A stretch of 64,000 nucleotides of DNA from RUG695 sp050943135 (GCA_050943135.1 JBMNOP010000002.1:1-64000), one strand, 5' to 3'; counted from the first letter of the stretch, positions 45,486 to 55,086 are shown. Notes: a model not told the origin generated them from the sequence alone. Numbers and translations: made by a program.

Positions 45486-45668
45486 GTGTGCGAAATCTCT
45501 CTTAAACCACTTCTGCCGAAAATGAATTCTTATAAAAGCGGCAGTATCTTTTGCGAAAGGGTCAAAGTGGAATACGCTTTCATCACCCAAGAAAAGGACT
45601 CCTCGAATCTTTCCGTTGGGGCAATGTGCCGACTGCTCGGTGTCGGTAAGAGCGGTGACTACCACTAG
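45486..45668 (+). pseudogene. IS3-family OrfB N-terminal remnant
   Basis: The frame ends VEYAFITQEKDSSNLSVGAMCRLLGVGKSGDYH, matching the start of IS3-type OrfB (KYAFIxxxxxxFPVxxMCRVLGVSRSGYYxW). It stops right after this motif, and the rve integrase core is missing. Dead fragment. Confidence 0.6.
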
Positions 45669-45829
45669 CTCGGGGTGACCTCCGGCAAGCGACTTCATGC
45701 TGGGATCCGGGTATCGGACGCCAAATGAGATCGAGAAAGAATATTCACAAAATCATTGACTGGGATTTAAAAGACGTGTAGAATAGTTTCGCTTGGTTGG
45801 ATTAAAAGTACGTTGTAATCGGCACATGT

Positions 45830-45913
45830 CAGACCAAATTTGACTGTGCCAGGGGAGATTGTCCTGAGTTATACGCATAGGGTTTTAGAAATATCGGGGT
45901 CTATGGAACTACC
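45830..45913 (+). repeat. IS5-type right-end segment, copy 3 (solo)
   Basis: Contains GAGTTATACGCATAGGGTTTT, AAATATCGGGG and GGAACTACC, as in copy 2, but no transposase remains before it. Lies about 55 bases upstream of the TIM-barrel isomerase gene. Confidence 0.55.
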
Positions 45914-45966
45914 TGTATTTTAATACACGCAGAATAACAGAAACCCAATCACCAAAGGAGTTTTCT

Positions 45967-46809
45967 ATGAAACTAACTCGACGAGAATTACTCGCAGGCT
46001 CAATTCTTTCACTTTGCACAGCATCGATAGCGCCGAACCTCCTGGCGAAACAAAAGAAACATGTTTTTGAAGTCGGAGCGTGGATGAGTGGCCTGTCCGA
46101 TTTTGATAAGGCAAAGAGTGTTGGCCTGGACGTCCTTCAGGTCACATTTCCTCTCCGTCCCAACGGAGAGGATAATGATTTTCGCTCTCCTGAAGCACGC
46201 GCAAAGTACATCGACAAGTCAGCCGAAACCGGAGTACGGATCGAGTCACTGGCAATGGGAGCGTTTAATGAATACCCGTTCTGGACCCAAGACGATACCG
46301 TCGAGCAAGTCTCGGCTTGCATCGACGCCATGGAGGCGATGAACGTCAAGTATGTGTTGATCTCCTATTTTGGTGCGGGAAACCCGTCAAAGGACGAGGA
46401 CTGGGATGAAATCATCCGTCGCTATAAACAGCTCGCACCGAAAGCCGAAGAAGCCGGCGTTGTTCTGACAATCGAAGCACCCTGGAATGCCGAGCAGCAC
46501 CGTCGGGTCGTCGATGCCGTCAATTCTCCGGCGGTTGCTGTCTTCTACGATCCGGGAAATATGATCTGGCTGTTCAATTCGACCGACGCCATCTGTGACG
46601 ACATTCGAAAACTCAAAGGACTGATTAAGGCGTGCCATATTAAAGACAACAACATCATCGGAAAAGGCCGGATTGACTACCAGAAGATTCTAAACGTGTA
46701 CCGCGAAATCGGGTTCTTCGGTCCGCAAATCGTCGAAGGTTCGGTCAACAGCGATCTAGGCTGGGAAGAAAGTATGAAACAAAATATCTCCTACATCAAG
46801 AGCCTCTAA
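45967..46809 (+). CDS. Sugar phosphate isomerase/epimerase-like TIM-barrel protein, Tat signal
   Basis: 280 aa. MKLTRRELLAGSILSLCTASI is a twin-arginine signal. Barrel motifs: GLDVLQVTFPL, VKYVLISYFG, VVLTIEAPWNAEQ (Glu ligand), VAVFYDPGNMIW (Asp) and CHIKDNNIIGKGRIDYQKIL, which is typical for xylose-isomerase-like metal sites. AAAGGAG ribosome site. Resembles exported hexulose or ketose 3-epimerase-like proteins; the substrate is unknown. Only distant similarity to the one at 13508-14419. Confidence 0.8.
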   Translation: MKLTRRELLAGSILSLCTASIAPNLLAKQKKHVFEVGAWMSGLSDFDKAKSVGLDVLQVTFPLRPNGEDNDFRSPEARAKYIDKSAETGVRIESLAMGAFNEYPFWTQDDTVEQVSACIDAMEAMNVKYVLISYFGAGNPSKDEDWDEIIRRYKQLAPKAEEAGVVLTIEAPWNAEQHRRVVDAVNSPAVAVFYDPGNMIWLFNSTDAICDDIRKLKGLIKACHIKDNNIIGKGRIDYQKILNVYREIGFFGPQIVEGSVNSDLGWEESMKQNISYIKSL

Positions 46810-47383
46810 GCCAAGGAATACTTCCCCAACTCTTCATCGACAAAAGCGCCTTGAGGAAATTCTCGAGGTGCTTTTCTTTTTGAGGAAGGTTGAAAAACCA
46901 AACCAGGAATACCAACAAGGTAATACTGATGGAAGAGAACAACCCGGTTCATATCTTTTTCGGTAATCGCCTTGCCATCCTTCGCAATTCGAATCGTCTC
47001 CGCTAAAAGCAAATGGATCCGTTCTTCGTCCATACGTGGCGTCGGCGCATCATCGTGGACGGACGGATCGGAAATTCTTTCCGGAACATAATTCCACCGG
47101 AAAAATATTGCCAGTATGGGGTCTCAACCCAGCGGTTAACCGTCTCTTTGTCCGAAAGATTGTATGTGTATTTCAGATAATGAAGAGAGACAAGCAGGCG
47201 TGTCGGCTTCGCGGGACTTCCGAAACCATTACAGTATAGGGGATTACATTCTCGATCAACCAGAGACCAGTCTATAAGATTGGCAAGCTTGAACAACGGA
47301 TGGTTGCGGTTACACATTTCATCTAACGTCGTATAGTCAAACAAAACCCTTTGGGTTTGATCGGCTTGCCTCTTTGGTCGCAT
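46806..47383 (-). pseudogene. IS5/DUF772-type transposase N-terminal remnant
   Basis: From 47383 the minus strand encodes LDEMCNRNHPLFKLANLIDWSLV, SPAKPTRLLVSLHYLKYTYNLSDKETVNRWVETPYWQYFSGGI and FRKEFPIRPSTMMRRRH, the DUF772 transposase N-terminus. After a frameshift near 47030, RIHLLLAETIRIAKDGKAITEKDMNRVVL continues it. The catalytic part is missing. The 3' edge overlaps the terminator of the previous plus-strand gene. Confidence 0.7.
46842..46882 (+). terminator. Terminator after the TIM-barrel isomerase gene
   Basis: AAAAGCGCCTTGAG (46842-46855) pairs with CTCGAGGTGCTTTT (46862-46875) with two G-T pairs, loop of six, followed by CTTTTT. Confidence 0.75.
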
Positions 47384-47560
47384 GGTAAGAATCTTCTTGT
47401 TTGGAACAACTCATGGAATATCCAGCGTTGTACCCTGTATCGTTTAGGCCAGTTGCCTCGCTTTTCCTCTTGTTTTCAGAGGAAACACCGCAACTTAAAA
47501 CATGGATCCAAATGGTTTCACCGTTGAATATACGAGATCAAGTTGAATTTTCAGAATCGA

Positions 47561-48409
47561 CTAAATAGGTTCTGTTGCGGTTTTTCGTTGTATCGGAGTC
47601 CCTTCTTGTATTTCGGCACGGGCCAGTACCGCCACAGTAACCATCGCGGCTCCTCCTTCATAAAGCAGACGCGCGATCTCGCTGCATGTCGAGCCGGTCG
47701 TCATGACATCATCAGCCAGAATTATCTTTTTTCCTCGAATCAATGCTGTGGCACGCCGTGTCAGGTTAAAGGCTCCTGTCAGATTGCTGCGGCGTAGATT
47801 CCCGGGAAGAGTCGCCTGTCGAGGGGTCCAGCGGCAACGACAAACTGCTCTGGTCTCACAGGGAATATCAAGATACGAAGCAAGCCCGCGAGCAATCTGT
47901 TCTGCCGAGTTGACACCGCGTAAAATGTAACGCAATTGATGCATCGGGACGGGAATTACGAGATCGGCACCAAGCGCACGCAAACGTGTTTGGCGCTCGT
48001 GACAGAGAAGCCGAGTAAACGTGTGGGCCAAAACGCCATCCCGTTCCCGTTTCATCGAAAGAATCTGCGGGGAAAAAGGGTGCCGGTATTCCCCCAGGGC
48101 AATGGTTGAGATAAAAGAAAAATTCTCACGATTACAGTTGCTGCAACGAACGGCATCTGCACAAGGACGGGTGAGAGGACCGCCGCAGCGGTGACATTGT
48201 CGGAGCTCATGAGCAACGATCTTTCTTCGGCAGTCATCACAAAGGAGAAGATGTTCCGACCGACGCTGTTTGACCATTGACTCATTGAGGGCCCAAGAAG
48301 GGTACGCACCGCAAATCACACACAGGGGGGGACAAAGAAGATCGACAACATGCGTTGTAAATGAAAACAGGGGAGAAAACGCTGCCACAAAGTTTTTCAT
48401 TGTTGACAC
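47561..48409 (-). CDS. ComF-family phosphoribosyltransferase-like protein
   Basis: 282 aa. Four CxxC pairs in the N-terminal half (LCVICG, LLCDDC, CHRCGG, CSNCN) form the zinc-binding part. LVIPVPMHQLRYILRGVNSAEQIA and IILADDVMTTGSTCSEIARLL are the ComF core with the PRPP-binding loop (DDVMTTGST). ComF proteins support DNA uptake and related processes in competent bacteria, but most non-competent lineages have them too, so its role here is open. Separated from the Gfo/Idh gene by a terminator. Confidence 0.85.
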   Translation of the reverse strand: MSTMKNFVAAFSPLFSFTTHVVDLLCPPLCVICGAYPSWALNESMVKQRRSEHLLLCDDCRRKIVAHELRQCHRCGGPLTRPCADAVRCSNCNRENFSFISTIALGEYRHPFSPQILSMKRERDGVLAHTFTRLLCHERQTRLRALGADLVIPVPMHQLRYILRGVNSAEQIARGLASYLDIPCETRAVCRCRWTPRQATLPGNLRRSNLTGAFNLTRRATALIRGKKIILADDVMTTGSTCSEIARLLYEGGAAMVTVAVLARAEIQEGTPIQRKTATEPI

Positions 48410-48454
48410 ACCTCTGATTCATCGTTCAAAACAAGTCGAAGAAAGAGAAGAAAA

Positions 48455-48498
48455 TGGGAGGGAAAACAGCTAGGAAATTCCAAACATCGTTCCCTCCC
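48455..48498 (-). terminator. Terminator of the five-gene operon
   Basis: On the minus strand GGGAGGGAA (48498-48490) pairs with TTCCCTCCC (48464-48456), followed by ATTTTCTTC. It lies just after the stop of the Gfo/Idh gene at 48508 and separates the operon from comF. Confidence 0.7.
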
Positions 48499-48507
48499 TA
48501 AGTTTCC

Positions 48508-49584
48508 TCAGTTGATCTCGATCCAAGCACCCCCGGACTGTGCGGACTGGTGTGCCGCGAGACAGAGTTTTACGTTTCGAAGACCGTCGGAACCGTCAAG
48601 CGGTTTTCCTTCGATGATCGAAAGGGCATGTTGTCGAATCATTTCCTGATAAATGTTTGGTGTCGGCTCGGAGTCGAGCGTAATCTTTTCCTGTGACGTA
48701 AAATGGTCGAGTTCAATACGTAGCGGAATCGGTTCGTCGGGATAACCGGAAAGCTGAAACATTGAACCGTAACTGCGAAGAACAGCGTCGGTGCCGTAAA
48801 TCTCGAACCCAAGATTCGTCAGCGTTCCTTGCAGACCGCCACGTGGTTCGCTGAACGCGACACGTGCCGAACCGGCAAGCTCGCCATCGATTTTGAATCG
48901 GATATAGGCGCCGTCTTCAACCTCGATCCCGAGGGTTTTCGGATAGTAAACCGCTGCCAAAGCATCGATTTTCTTCCCGAAGATATACTCTGCCAGATAG
49001 AAGCAGTGACTCGCCACATCTCCGACCGGCCCGCCAAGTTCCGAGGCATTGGCACAACGCCAAGTCGCGGCTTCTTCGGGAGTAAACCCATAGGCAAATT
49101 CCATATGAAAACAGGAATCGTTAACCACGCCGAGTTTTCCGGCCGCAACGACGTCGCGTGCATATCGGTTCAATTTGTTGTTGACCATCATGTGGTCTAC
49201 CCCAAGTGAAAGTCCCTTCGCGACGGCAAGCTTTGAAATCGCCTCGGCATCCGCAACATTCGGTGCGAGCGGTTTCTCTAACAGGGCATGTTTTCCTGCA
49301 TTGAGTGCGGCAGTGGCCAGCGGCACGTGTGTCACATTATTGGTAGCGATATAAACCGCGTCAATCTGAGGATCGGTCAAGATGGCATCGTTATCGGTAT
49401 ACCAATGCAGGCCGAGTGCGTCGGCCGCAGCCTTACGGGCGGGATTGACATCAGTAACCCCGATCAGTTCATACTCGTCGGGTCGGGAGGTAAAACGATG
49501 CTTGTCGCACGCAAATCCCTCTTTGGCAATGCGGTTTTCGGCAATTCCGCCGAAACCAATCAAGGCGTATTTGATTTTTTTCAT
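48508..49584 (-). CDS. Gfo/Idh/MocA family oxidoreductase, cytoplasmic
   Basis: 358 aa without signal peptide. KYALIGFGGIAENRIA is the dinucleotide loop, YIATNNVTHVPLA and LLEKPLAP (EKP catalytic Lys) follow, and VGDVASHCFYLAEYIFG belongs to the substrate domain. Lies 24 bases after the DegT aminotransferase, in one operon with it. The pairing of these two enzymes is known from amino-sugar and aminocyclitol pathways, where the oxidoreductase forms the keto compound that is aminated. Confidence 0.85.
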   Translation of the reverse strand: MKKIKYALIGFGGIAENRIAKEGFACDKHRFTSRPDEYELIGVTDVNPARKAAADALGLHWYTDNDAILTDPQIDAVYIATNNVTHVPLATAALNAGKHALLEKPLAPNVADAEAISKLAVAKGLSLGVDHMMVNNKLNRYARDVVAAGKLGVVNDSCFHMEFAYGFTPEEAATWRCANASELGGPVGDVASHCFYLAEYIFGKKIDALAAVYYPKTLGIEVEDGAYIRFKIDGELAGSARVAFSEPRGGLQGTLTNLGFEIYGTDAVLRSYGSMFQLSGYPDEPIPLRIELDHFTSQEKITLDSEPTPNIYQEMIRQHALSIIEGKPLDGSDGLRNVKLCLAAHQSAQSGGAWIEIN

Positions 49585-49608
49585 GGAGAGATCACTTTCT
49601 TTTCGGTG

Positions 49609-50874
49609 TTATTTCATGTAGGCGTCGGCAACTTTTTTGAAGGCGTCGATACAAGCTTGAATGTGCCGCGTTTCATAGACCGGATGGGTAAAGAACGAAA
49701 TTGTGCGGTCGGTCATCCAATTCGCCTGCTTGCAGTTGCACTGGGTGTAGTCAATATAACGCGCCGACGGGTCTTCGAATGGATATCGTTTCTCGCCGAA
49801 TCCGAAACGATCAACAAAGGCCTTTTCTTTGTACATTTCGGGCCAAAGAACCGAGTAGACCGGAACTCCTTCAGCAGCAACGGCTGCGATAAACTTCTTG
49901 ACGTCGACTCCATCGATGAGTTTGTCGGTATCGAGGACAAAGGGGGCCCACCAGAACGCGTTCTGACGTTCTTCGGTATCCGGCGGACAATAAAGAACGA
50001 GCGGGTGATCTTTAAATGAATCGATCAGCATACGTCCGTTTCGACGACGGTTCGGCAAATTCCATGTGTCGAACCGTTCCAGTTCGCACAATCCGATCTG
50101 CGACTGCATTTCGGTCATACGGAAGTTGTAACCGACCCGACGATGGATATACATCAGTTTCCCTTCCATTTCAAGAAGGTTCAGACGTTCACGCACATCG
50201 TAACCGTGATCACGGAGTGAACGGCATTCCCACGCGACATCATCATTGTCGGTAACAACCATACCTCCCTCGCCACCGGTGGTAAAGTGTTTGCTCTGGC
50301 AGAAGCTGAAACAGCCGACATCGCCGATTGTCCCGGCTTTTTTCCCCTTGTAGACACCACCGAAGCATTGTGCGCAGTCTTCGATAATCTTCAGTTTGTA
50401 TTTCTCGGCCAAAGCAATGATCGGATCCATATCGACGAGAATTCCATAAAGGTGAACCAGAAGGATCGCCTTGGTTCGATCGGTAATCTTGTGCTCGATG
50501 TCTTCGGCCGAGAGAACGTGATCGGTCCCAACATCGGCAAAGACAGGAAGAGCTCCTGCTTGAAGAACGGCAAAACTTGAGGCAATGAAACTATAGCTTG
50601 TACAGATCACCTCATCGCCGGGACCGATTCCGAGGGCCGAAATGGCCACATGGAGGGCTTCCGTCCCGTTTCCGACACTGATTGCGTTTTTCGTGCCGAT
50701 CCATTCAGCCCACTTCTCTTCGAACTGCATCCCGATCGGGCCGGTCCAATAGTTAACCTTTCCCGACCGCAGAACGTCGGCCACTTTCTGAATCGTCGAC
50801 TCTTCAAAGCAGGGCCACCCCGGAAACGGTTCATTGAAGGTCTTTTCTCCGCCATCAATCGCAAGCTTACTCAT
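49609..50874 (-). CDS. DegT/DnrJ/EryC1/StrS family PLP aminotransferase
   Basis: 421 aa. KLAIDGGEKTFNEPFPGWP is the usual N-terminus of the StrS/AHBA-synthase-like branch. GNGTEALHVAISALGIGPGDEVI, PVFADVG, EDCAQCFGG and the PLP lysine Lys195 in SFCQSKHFTTGGEGGM. Transfers an amino group to keto sugars or keto cyclitols. Reads into the Gfo/Idh gene; 80 bases after the ceramidase-like gene. The reaction direction (synthesis or breakdown) is not determinable. Confidence 0.9.
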   Translation of the reverse strand: MSKLAIDGGEKTFNEPFPGWPCFEESTIQKVADVLRSGKVNYWTGPIGMQFEEKWAEWIGTKNAISVGNGTEALHVAISALGIGPGDEVICTSYSFIASSFAVLQAGALPVFADVGTDHVLSAEDIEHKITDRTKAILLVHLYGILVDMDPIIALAEKYKLKIIEDCAQCFGGVYKGKKAGTIGDVGCFSFCQSKHFTTGGEGGMVVTDNDDVAWECRSLRDHGYDVRERLNLLEMEGKLMYIHRRVGYNFRMTEMQSQIGLCELERFDTWNLPNRRRNGRMLIDSFKDHPLVLYCPPDTEERQNAFWWAPFVLDTDKLIDGVDVKKFIAAVAAEGVPVYSVLWPEMYKEKAFVDRFGFGEKRYPFEDPSARYIDYTQCNCKQANWMTDRTISFFTHPVYETRHIQACIDAFKKVADAYMK

Positions 50875-50954
50875 TACTGCATCTCCTTAACGTAAAAGGT
50901 GAACGAAACAATGTTACATATCTTTATTGAGCGACGCCCGAAATGCGGGCATGA

Positions 50955-52316
50955 TTATTTCTTCGCCTCGGCAAGTCGGTTGAGCATTCGGTAGACCAAA
51001 CGCCGCACCTTTCGCTCGGCCAATGGTTCCAAACAACTGGAACGAGCACGCCATGTTGTGTAACCTCCGAGTCTGAATGACTCTTCTGTCGGCATATAGC
51101 CGTTATATCCATTTGCCATTGAAATGACGATCGTGTGGGGAAACGGGCTCATAAAACGGATTTCACGTCCTGTAGCGGTGTAGACCTCCATCGGAAGAGC
51201 GACAATCGCCGTATCGGCAATACGGAGCGTTTGGATTTTCACCTGGCGCACCGGAGCGAGCTTACTCAAAACAACAGACTCCCAGGCGTAAGCATCGTTG
51301 TAATTTTTTAGATCCCGGATCGAATTGATCTCCCGGGCCTTTAGGTAGGCTTCTGCCTGTCGGAGCTGAGATTCCGTCGGTTGGCGAATCCCCAGGGTGA
51401 TTTTTTCTTCAATCATGGCCAATCGCGGCGCAGGATCAAACTGAATATCGCGGTATGCTTCCAATGCAACGCGGGCTACTGACCTCCCGACGGAATTTTT
51501 ATCAAATTTCCGCTCGGGATTCCCTGCAAAATCGATACAGTTACAGTCGCCGCTCGTCCCGTTCGACATAAGAGCCGTAAAACCTTCGGGAGCATTCAAG
51601 CCTTGGGCAACACAATCACAAAAGACGCCGAAATAATCTGCCGAAACGGCCTCCTCTTCAGCGTAATGGGTCGAATAGTTCCCCAGGAGCGAATAAGGAA
51701 GGCCGTCAAAAGTACGAAAGGCCAATATTCGAACACCGGGATCGGCTTTGTCGGTCGGGCAGACAATATCTTTCTCAATTCCGAACGGGTTCATCTGGGC
51801 GATGTCACCGGGAGAGCCGGTAAAAGCCGTGTCGACCGTCCAGGCTGTGCCCGGTTTCATGATGAACCGGCGGCAAAAAACGTTCTGGGTGTCTTCGCCT
51901 TCTCCAAAACCTGCTTCGACCTCGATCAGATTCTCATACGCCTTTTGGGCTGCTTCGACAATTTTTTCCGGAAGGAACGCTGCATACTCTTCGTCAACTC
52001 CGGTTCCCAAAATCGCTTGAACACTCGGAGCGGAATGACAGTGCGTCGCAGAAATCATCATCCGATTTTCGGGAATCGCCGTCGCACGATTGATGAGCAC
52101 CTTCACTCCATCGATAAAACTGTCCGACATCATACAGGTATCTACCACAGCCAATAGCGCGCACTCATCCCCTTGGCGAAAGGCAATGGCCCGTGCTGAA
52201 AGCGGGTCTCCGATTTTGTCGAAACGGCGCTCTTCAAACTGACCATTCACTAAAACCGGTAACTTTGTCGGTGTAATATCAACTCGCGACCGACCGACAT
52301 AAAGTTTTTCCATCAT
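50955..52316 (-). CDS. Neutral/alkaline ceramidase-like amidohydrolase (N-terminal type)
   Basis: 453 aa, no signal peptide. YVGRSRVDITPTKLPVLVNG begins the family. The zinc ligands are expected in SATHCHSAPS (His92, His94) and STHYAEEE. GYMPTEESFRLGGYTTWRARSSCL is the C-terminal signature. Planctomycete members of this family are often found in catabolic operons and are usually not true ceramidases. A hairpin (AAAGAGC/GCTCTTT) lies in the 67-base gap before it and may act as an attenuator. Confidence 0.8.
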   Translation of the reverse strand: MMEKLYVGRSRVDITPTKLPVLVNGQFEERRFDKIGDPLSARAIAFRQGDECALLAVVDTCMMSDSFIDGVKVLINRATAIPENRMMISATHCHSAPSVQAILGTGVDEEYAAFLPEKIVEAAQKAYENLIEVEAGFGEGEDTQNVFCRRFIMKPGTAWTVDTAFTGSPGDIAQMNPFGIEKDIVCPTDKADPGVRILAFRTFDGLPYSLLGNYSTHYAEEEAVSADYFGVFCDCVAQGLNAPEGFTALMSNGTSGDCNCIDFAGNPERKFDKNSVGRSVARVALEAYRDIQFDPAPRLAMIEEKITLGIRQPTESQLRQAEAYLKAREINSIRDLKNYNDAYAWESVVLSKLAPVRQVKIQTLRIADTAIVALPMEVYTATGREIRFMSPFPHTIVISMANGYNGYMPTEESFRLGGYTTWRARSSCLEPLAERKVRRLVYRMLNRLAEAKK

Positions 52317-52383
52317 TGACCTCGGAAGCGACTTCCTGGATGTTTTACAAAGAGCAACCCCTAGAAAAAAGGGCTCTTTCCTT

Positions 52384-53328
52384 CTAGGAAACTCTTGTCA
52401 AATCGGGTTTTAAGCCCCCTTTCGTGAGAACCTCGGCCCGCTGTGGCCAGAGGGAGGGTCTAATCAAACTCTCCTCCAAAAGCGGAATCTCGCGCCGAAC
52501 CGTTTCAACAATTTCGGCCGACAAACCGCCCTTTTGAGCATAAGAGCAATTTTCTCGAAGCTGATCTTCATTGTCAACTCCAAAAACAACGCTCGTCACT
52601 CCTGAAAGAGAAATAAGATACCGGAAGCAGAGCTCTTGAAACGGCATTCCGGCTTCAGATGCAATTTTTTGAGCCTTTTCGCGCCAGGGGATCAGTTCCC
52701 GCAGATGCGTCGGCACCTCGCTGTCCGGCATCAAGAGAAGCCCCTGAAGGCAAGCACTCCGCGTGAAAATATACACACCTCGTTCCGGTGCGGTGTCAAT
52801 AAACGAATCGAAACGACGATCCATCAGGTTTGAGGGAAGCTGAACATACTTGGCGCGGAAAACCGTTTCTTGAAATTTGATAAGCGACTCGTGCGAATCG
52901 AGCGAAAGTCCGGCACCCTCGGCGAATCCTTCGGCACAGACGCATTCCAGAATTGGAAAATGTTGAATATTCTGCTCGTTGTGAACCAAAACTGCGGTCA
53001 ATCGATCGCAGCGAAGTCGCTCAAGAGACCGCGCAAGCGAGGCTCGAATGAGTGCTTCGGCCTCTTTTGCCGAGGTTTCTGCCGGAAAGACCGGAATTTT
53101 GGTAATAATTTGAAAATTTCCCTGCATTCCGGTTTCTTCCAGGGCACGGCCGAGAACTTCCTCACTCATTCCGTAAGCCGCGGCGGTGTCGAGAGTATTC
53201 ACACCCAATTCGAATGCCGTAGTCAGGATTGATTTGACCTTTTCCGGCGAGGGTTGGCCCTCCTTGTTGGCGATCCCATATTTGAGCCCAAACTGAACCG
53301 TCCCAAGCATCATCTTTGAAAAGGTCAT
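52384..53328 (-). CDS. Aldo/keto reductase
   Basis: 314 aa. Tetrad Asp47 and Tyr52 (LDTAAAYG), Lys77 (IITKIPV) and His116 (VLVHNE). MMLGTVQFGLKYGIANKEGQPS resembles the D-threo-aldose dehydrogenase/YcsN-like subset. NAD(P)H-dependent interconversion of a carbonyl and alcohol on a sugar-like substrate is likely. The start overlaps the SDR stop by four bases, so the two are translationally coupled. Confidence 0.85.
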   Translation of the reverse strand: MTFSKMMLGTVQFGLKYGIANKEGQPSPEKVKSILTTAFELGVNTLDTAAAYGMSEEVLGRALEETGMQGNFQIITKIPVFPAETSAKEAEALIRASLARSLERLRCDRLTAVLVHNEQNIQHFPILECVCAEGFAEGAGLSLDSHESLIKFQETVFRAKYVQLPSNLMDRRFDSFIDTAPERGVYIFTRSACLQGLLLMPDSEVPTHLRELIPWREKAQKIASEAGMPFQELCFRYLISLSGVTSVVFGVDNEDQLRENCSYAQKGGLSAEIVETVRREIPLLEESLIRPSLWPQRAEVLTKGGLKPDLTRVS

Positions 53329-54095
53329 CGGGCCGTATACCCCCCGTCAACAGGAATGTTAGCGCCGGTAATGTAAGACGAAGCTTCAGACGCCAGAAAA
53401 ACGATCACGCCTTTCAGATCGTTCGGTCCGGCCAGACGCCCTAACGGAGTGTTTTTGCAGTAGTTCCGAACAAATGCCTCGGGCTGATTGTTAGCCAATC
53501 CCCCGGGGTGAACGCAATTGACGCGAATGTTGAACGGACCGAGTTCGCTTGCTGCCCAACGGGTAAAATTTGCCATCCCTCCCTTTTCGAAGAAGTAAAT
53601 CGGCGACGGGGTCCCTGCCATTTCGGTTCCCTCGTAGTTTGTGGGATTTCCGCCGACCAGTCCCATATAGGAGCCGATATTGATCACCGAACCTGAAGAG
53701 TTATTCTTCATCGCCTCGACCGCACGACGTGTAATATGAAACAGGGACGAAACATTAATCCGAAGACTCTTGTCGAAGACCGTCATCGGCTGATCCCAAC
53801 TCGAGCACGCGCAACGGGTAACGGCATTGTTGACAAGCACGTCAATTCTGCCCGACTCACGAATGATGGTGTCGATCAATTCGTCAATAGACTCTTCCGA
53901 GGCAAGATCAAGATAAAAGGCACGCGCACCAAGAGGGTCAGCGACTTTCTTAAGAGCCTCAACATTGCGCGAAGCGATCCAGACTTCAGCACCGGCCTCG
54001 CACAGCGCCTCGGTAATTTGGCGACCATATAGCCCCGCACCACCGGTGAGAAGCGCCGTTTTCCCTTTAAGCGAAAAGAGATCCATTACATTCAT
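53325..54095 (-). CDS. SDR-family oxidoreductase, first gene of the operon
   Basis: 256 aa. Dinucleotide loop TGGAGLYG (17-24), NNAVTR, Ser142 and the YxxxK pair Tyr167-Lys171 (SPIYFFEKGG), GGYTAR at the end. A classical short-chain dehydrogenase, NAD(H)- or NADP(H)-linked. First of five genes transcribed leftwards; the gap to the next upstream gene is 265 bases, so the operon promoter should be at about 54100-54250. Confidence 0.9.
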   Translation of the reverse strand: MNVMDLFSLKGKTALLTGGAGLYGRQITEALCEAGAEVWIASRNVEALKKVADPLGARAFYLDLASEESIDELIDTIIRESGRIDVLVNNAVTRCACSSWDQPMTVFDKSLRINVSSLFHITRRAVEAMKNNSSGSVINIGSYMGLVGGNPTNYEGTEMAGTPSPIYFFEKGGMANFTRWAASELGPFNIRVNCVHPGGLANNQPEAFVRNYCKNTPLGRLAGPNDLKGVIVFLASEASSYITGANIPVDGGYTAR

Positions 54096-54360
54096 GCGTC
54101 AAACTCCTCGTTGATATGCATACGTACCCTTATCCCCCGTCCGTCTGTTCGGATCCGTCGACAACAGACACTGTCTTGCCGATTTTAAAAACTTATCCCG
54201 GGAAAATCTTACCGAAATCGGAACCGCGAAAAGCCACCATATCCGATCACGATGCCCACCCATGACAGCAAAGGAGACGTAACCGGTTTTCATGCGACCG
54301 AACGTGATCCCGACCCTCACGCACTCCCCCAATTATATCACTTTCCCAATTGCCTGACAA

Positions 54361-55086
54361 TTACTCTTCTTCTTCGAACTCTTTTTCGGCACACCCTAAA
54401 ATCAGGGTTACCTCGGTGCCGACCGGAGGAATCTTCTCGGTGTTAGGTTCAAAGATCAAATTCTCGTTGTCGGAAGTACTCTCGAATGGCACATCGAGAA
54501 TTGTTCCGACAAAATTCGAAACTCCGATCAGTTCCCCGGTAATATTGGCCAAATAGTAAGGGTTACCCTGCCGATCTTTTCCGGCAACGCTTCCGGTAAA
54601 AACCCACGGGGTCGAAAGGGGGTTTCCGGTCTTGGAATCACGAATCATCTCACCGGCCGGAAGTTCGTGCTCCTGACCATCTTCCCCTCTCCAGCGCACG
54701 CGAATGCTAATCCTCTCCCCTTCGGGAGGGATAAAATCGGGATCGTACCGGACAGGATGGCCCTTCTTCGCGCCAATGACCAAAAGACCGGCATGAATCA
54801 GGTATGGTTTAACGTCGAGCGCGACAATCGACTCGTACTCCTTGCTTCCCGTCCTGCAAGCAAAAAATTCGAGAAGCCCTTCGCGAAGTGAGATCTTTCC
54901 GACAAGAAGAAGTTCCGTACGTTCGGCTGTCACCCAGACCGGATCGACCGGGTCGAGACGTTTGAGTGTCTCGGGAGCGTCACAAAGCGGGAGGATCTCC
55001 GAGTTAGTCGCTTTCGGTTCATCGGCCAATGTAACGATCGCGCCAACGAGAGAACAAAGGAGCAAAGGAAAAATCAGTTTCTGCAT
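54361..55086 (-). CDS. YdjY-domain secreted protein
   Basis: 241 aa. Signal peptide MQKLIFPLLLCSLVGAIVTLA. LEFFACRTGSKEYESIVALDVKPYLIHAGLLVIGAKKG and VSNFVGTILDVPFESTSDNENLIFEPNTEKIPPVGTEVTLIL are the two conserved blocks of the planctomycete YdjY family. Function unknown. Its ATG overlaps the stop of the cohesin/dockerin gene (TGATG), so the two are translationally coupled. Confidence 0.8.
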   Translation of the reverse strand: MQKLIFPLLLCSLVGAIVTLADEPKATNSEILPLCDAPETLKRLDPVDPVWVTAERTELLLVGKISLREGLLEFFACRTGSKEYESIVALDVKPYLIHAGLLVIGAKKGHPVRYDPDFIPPEGERISIRVRWRGEDGQEHELPAGEMIRDSKTGNPLSTPWVFTGSVAGKDRQGNPYYLANITGELIGVSNFVGTILDVPFESTSDNENLIFEPNTEKIPPVGTEVTLILGCAEKEFEEEE

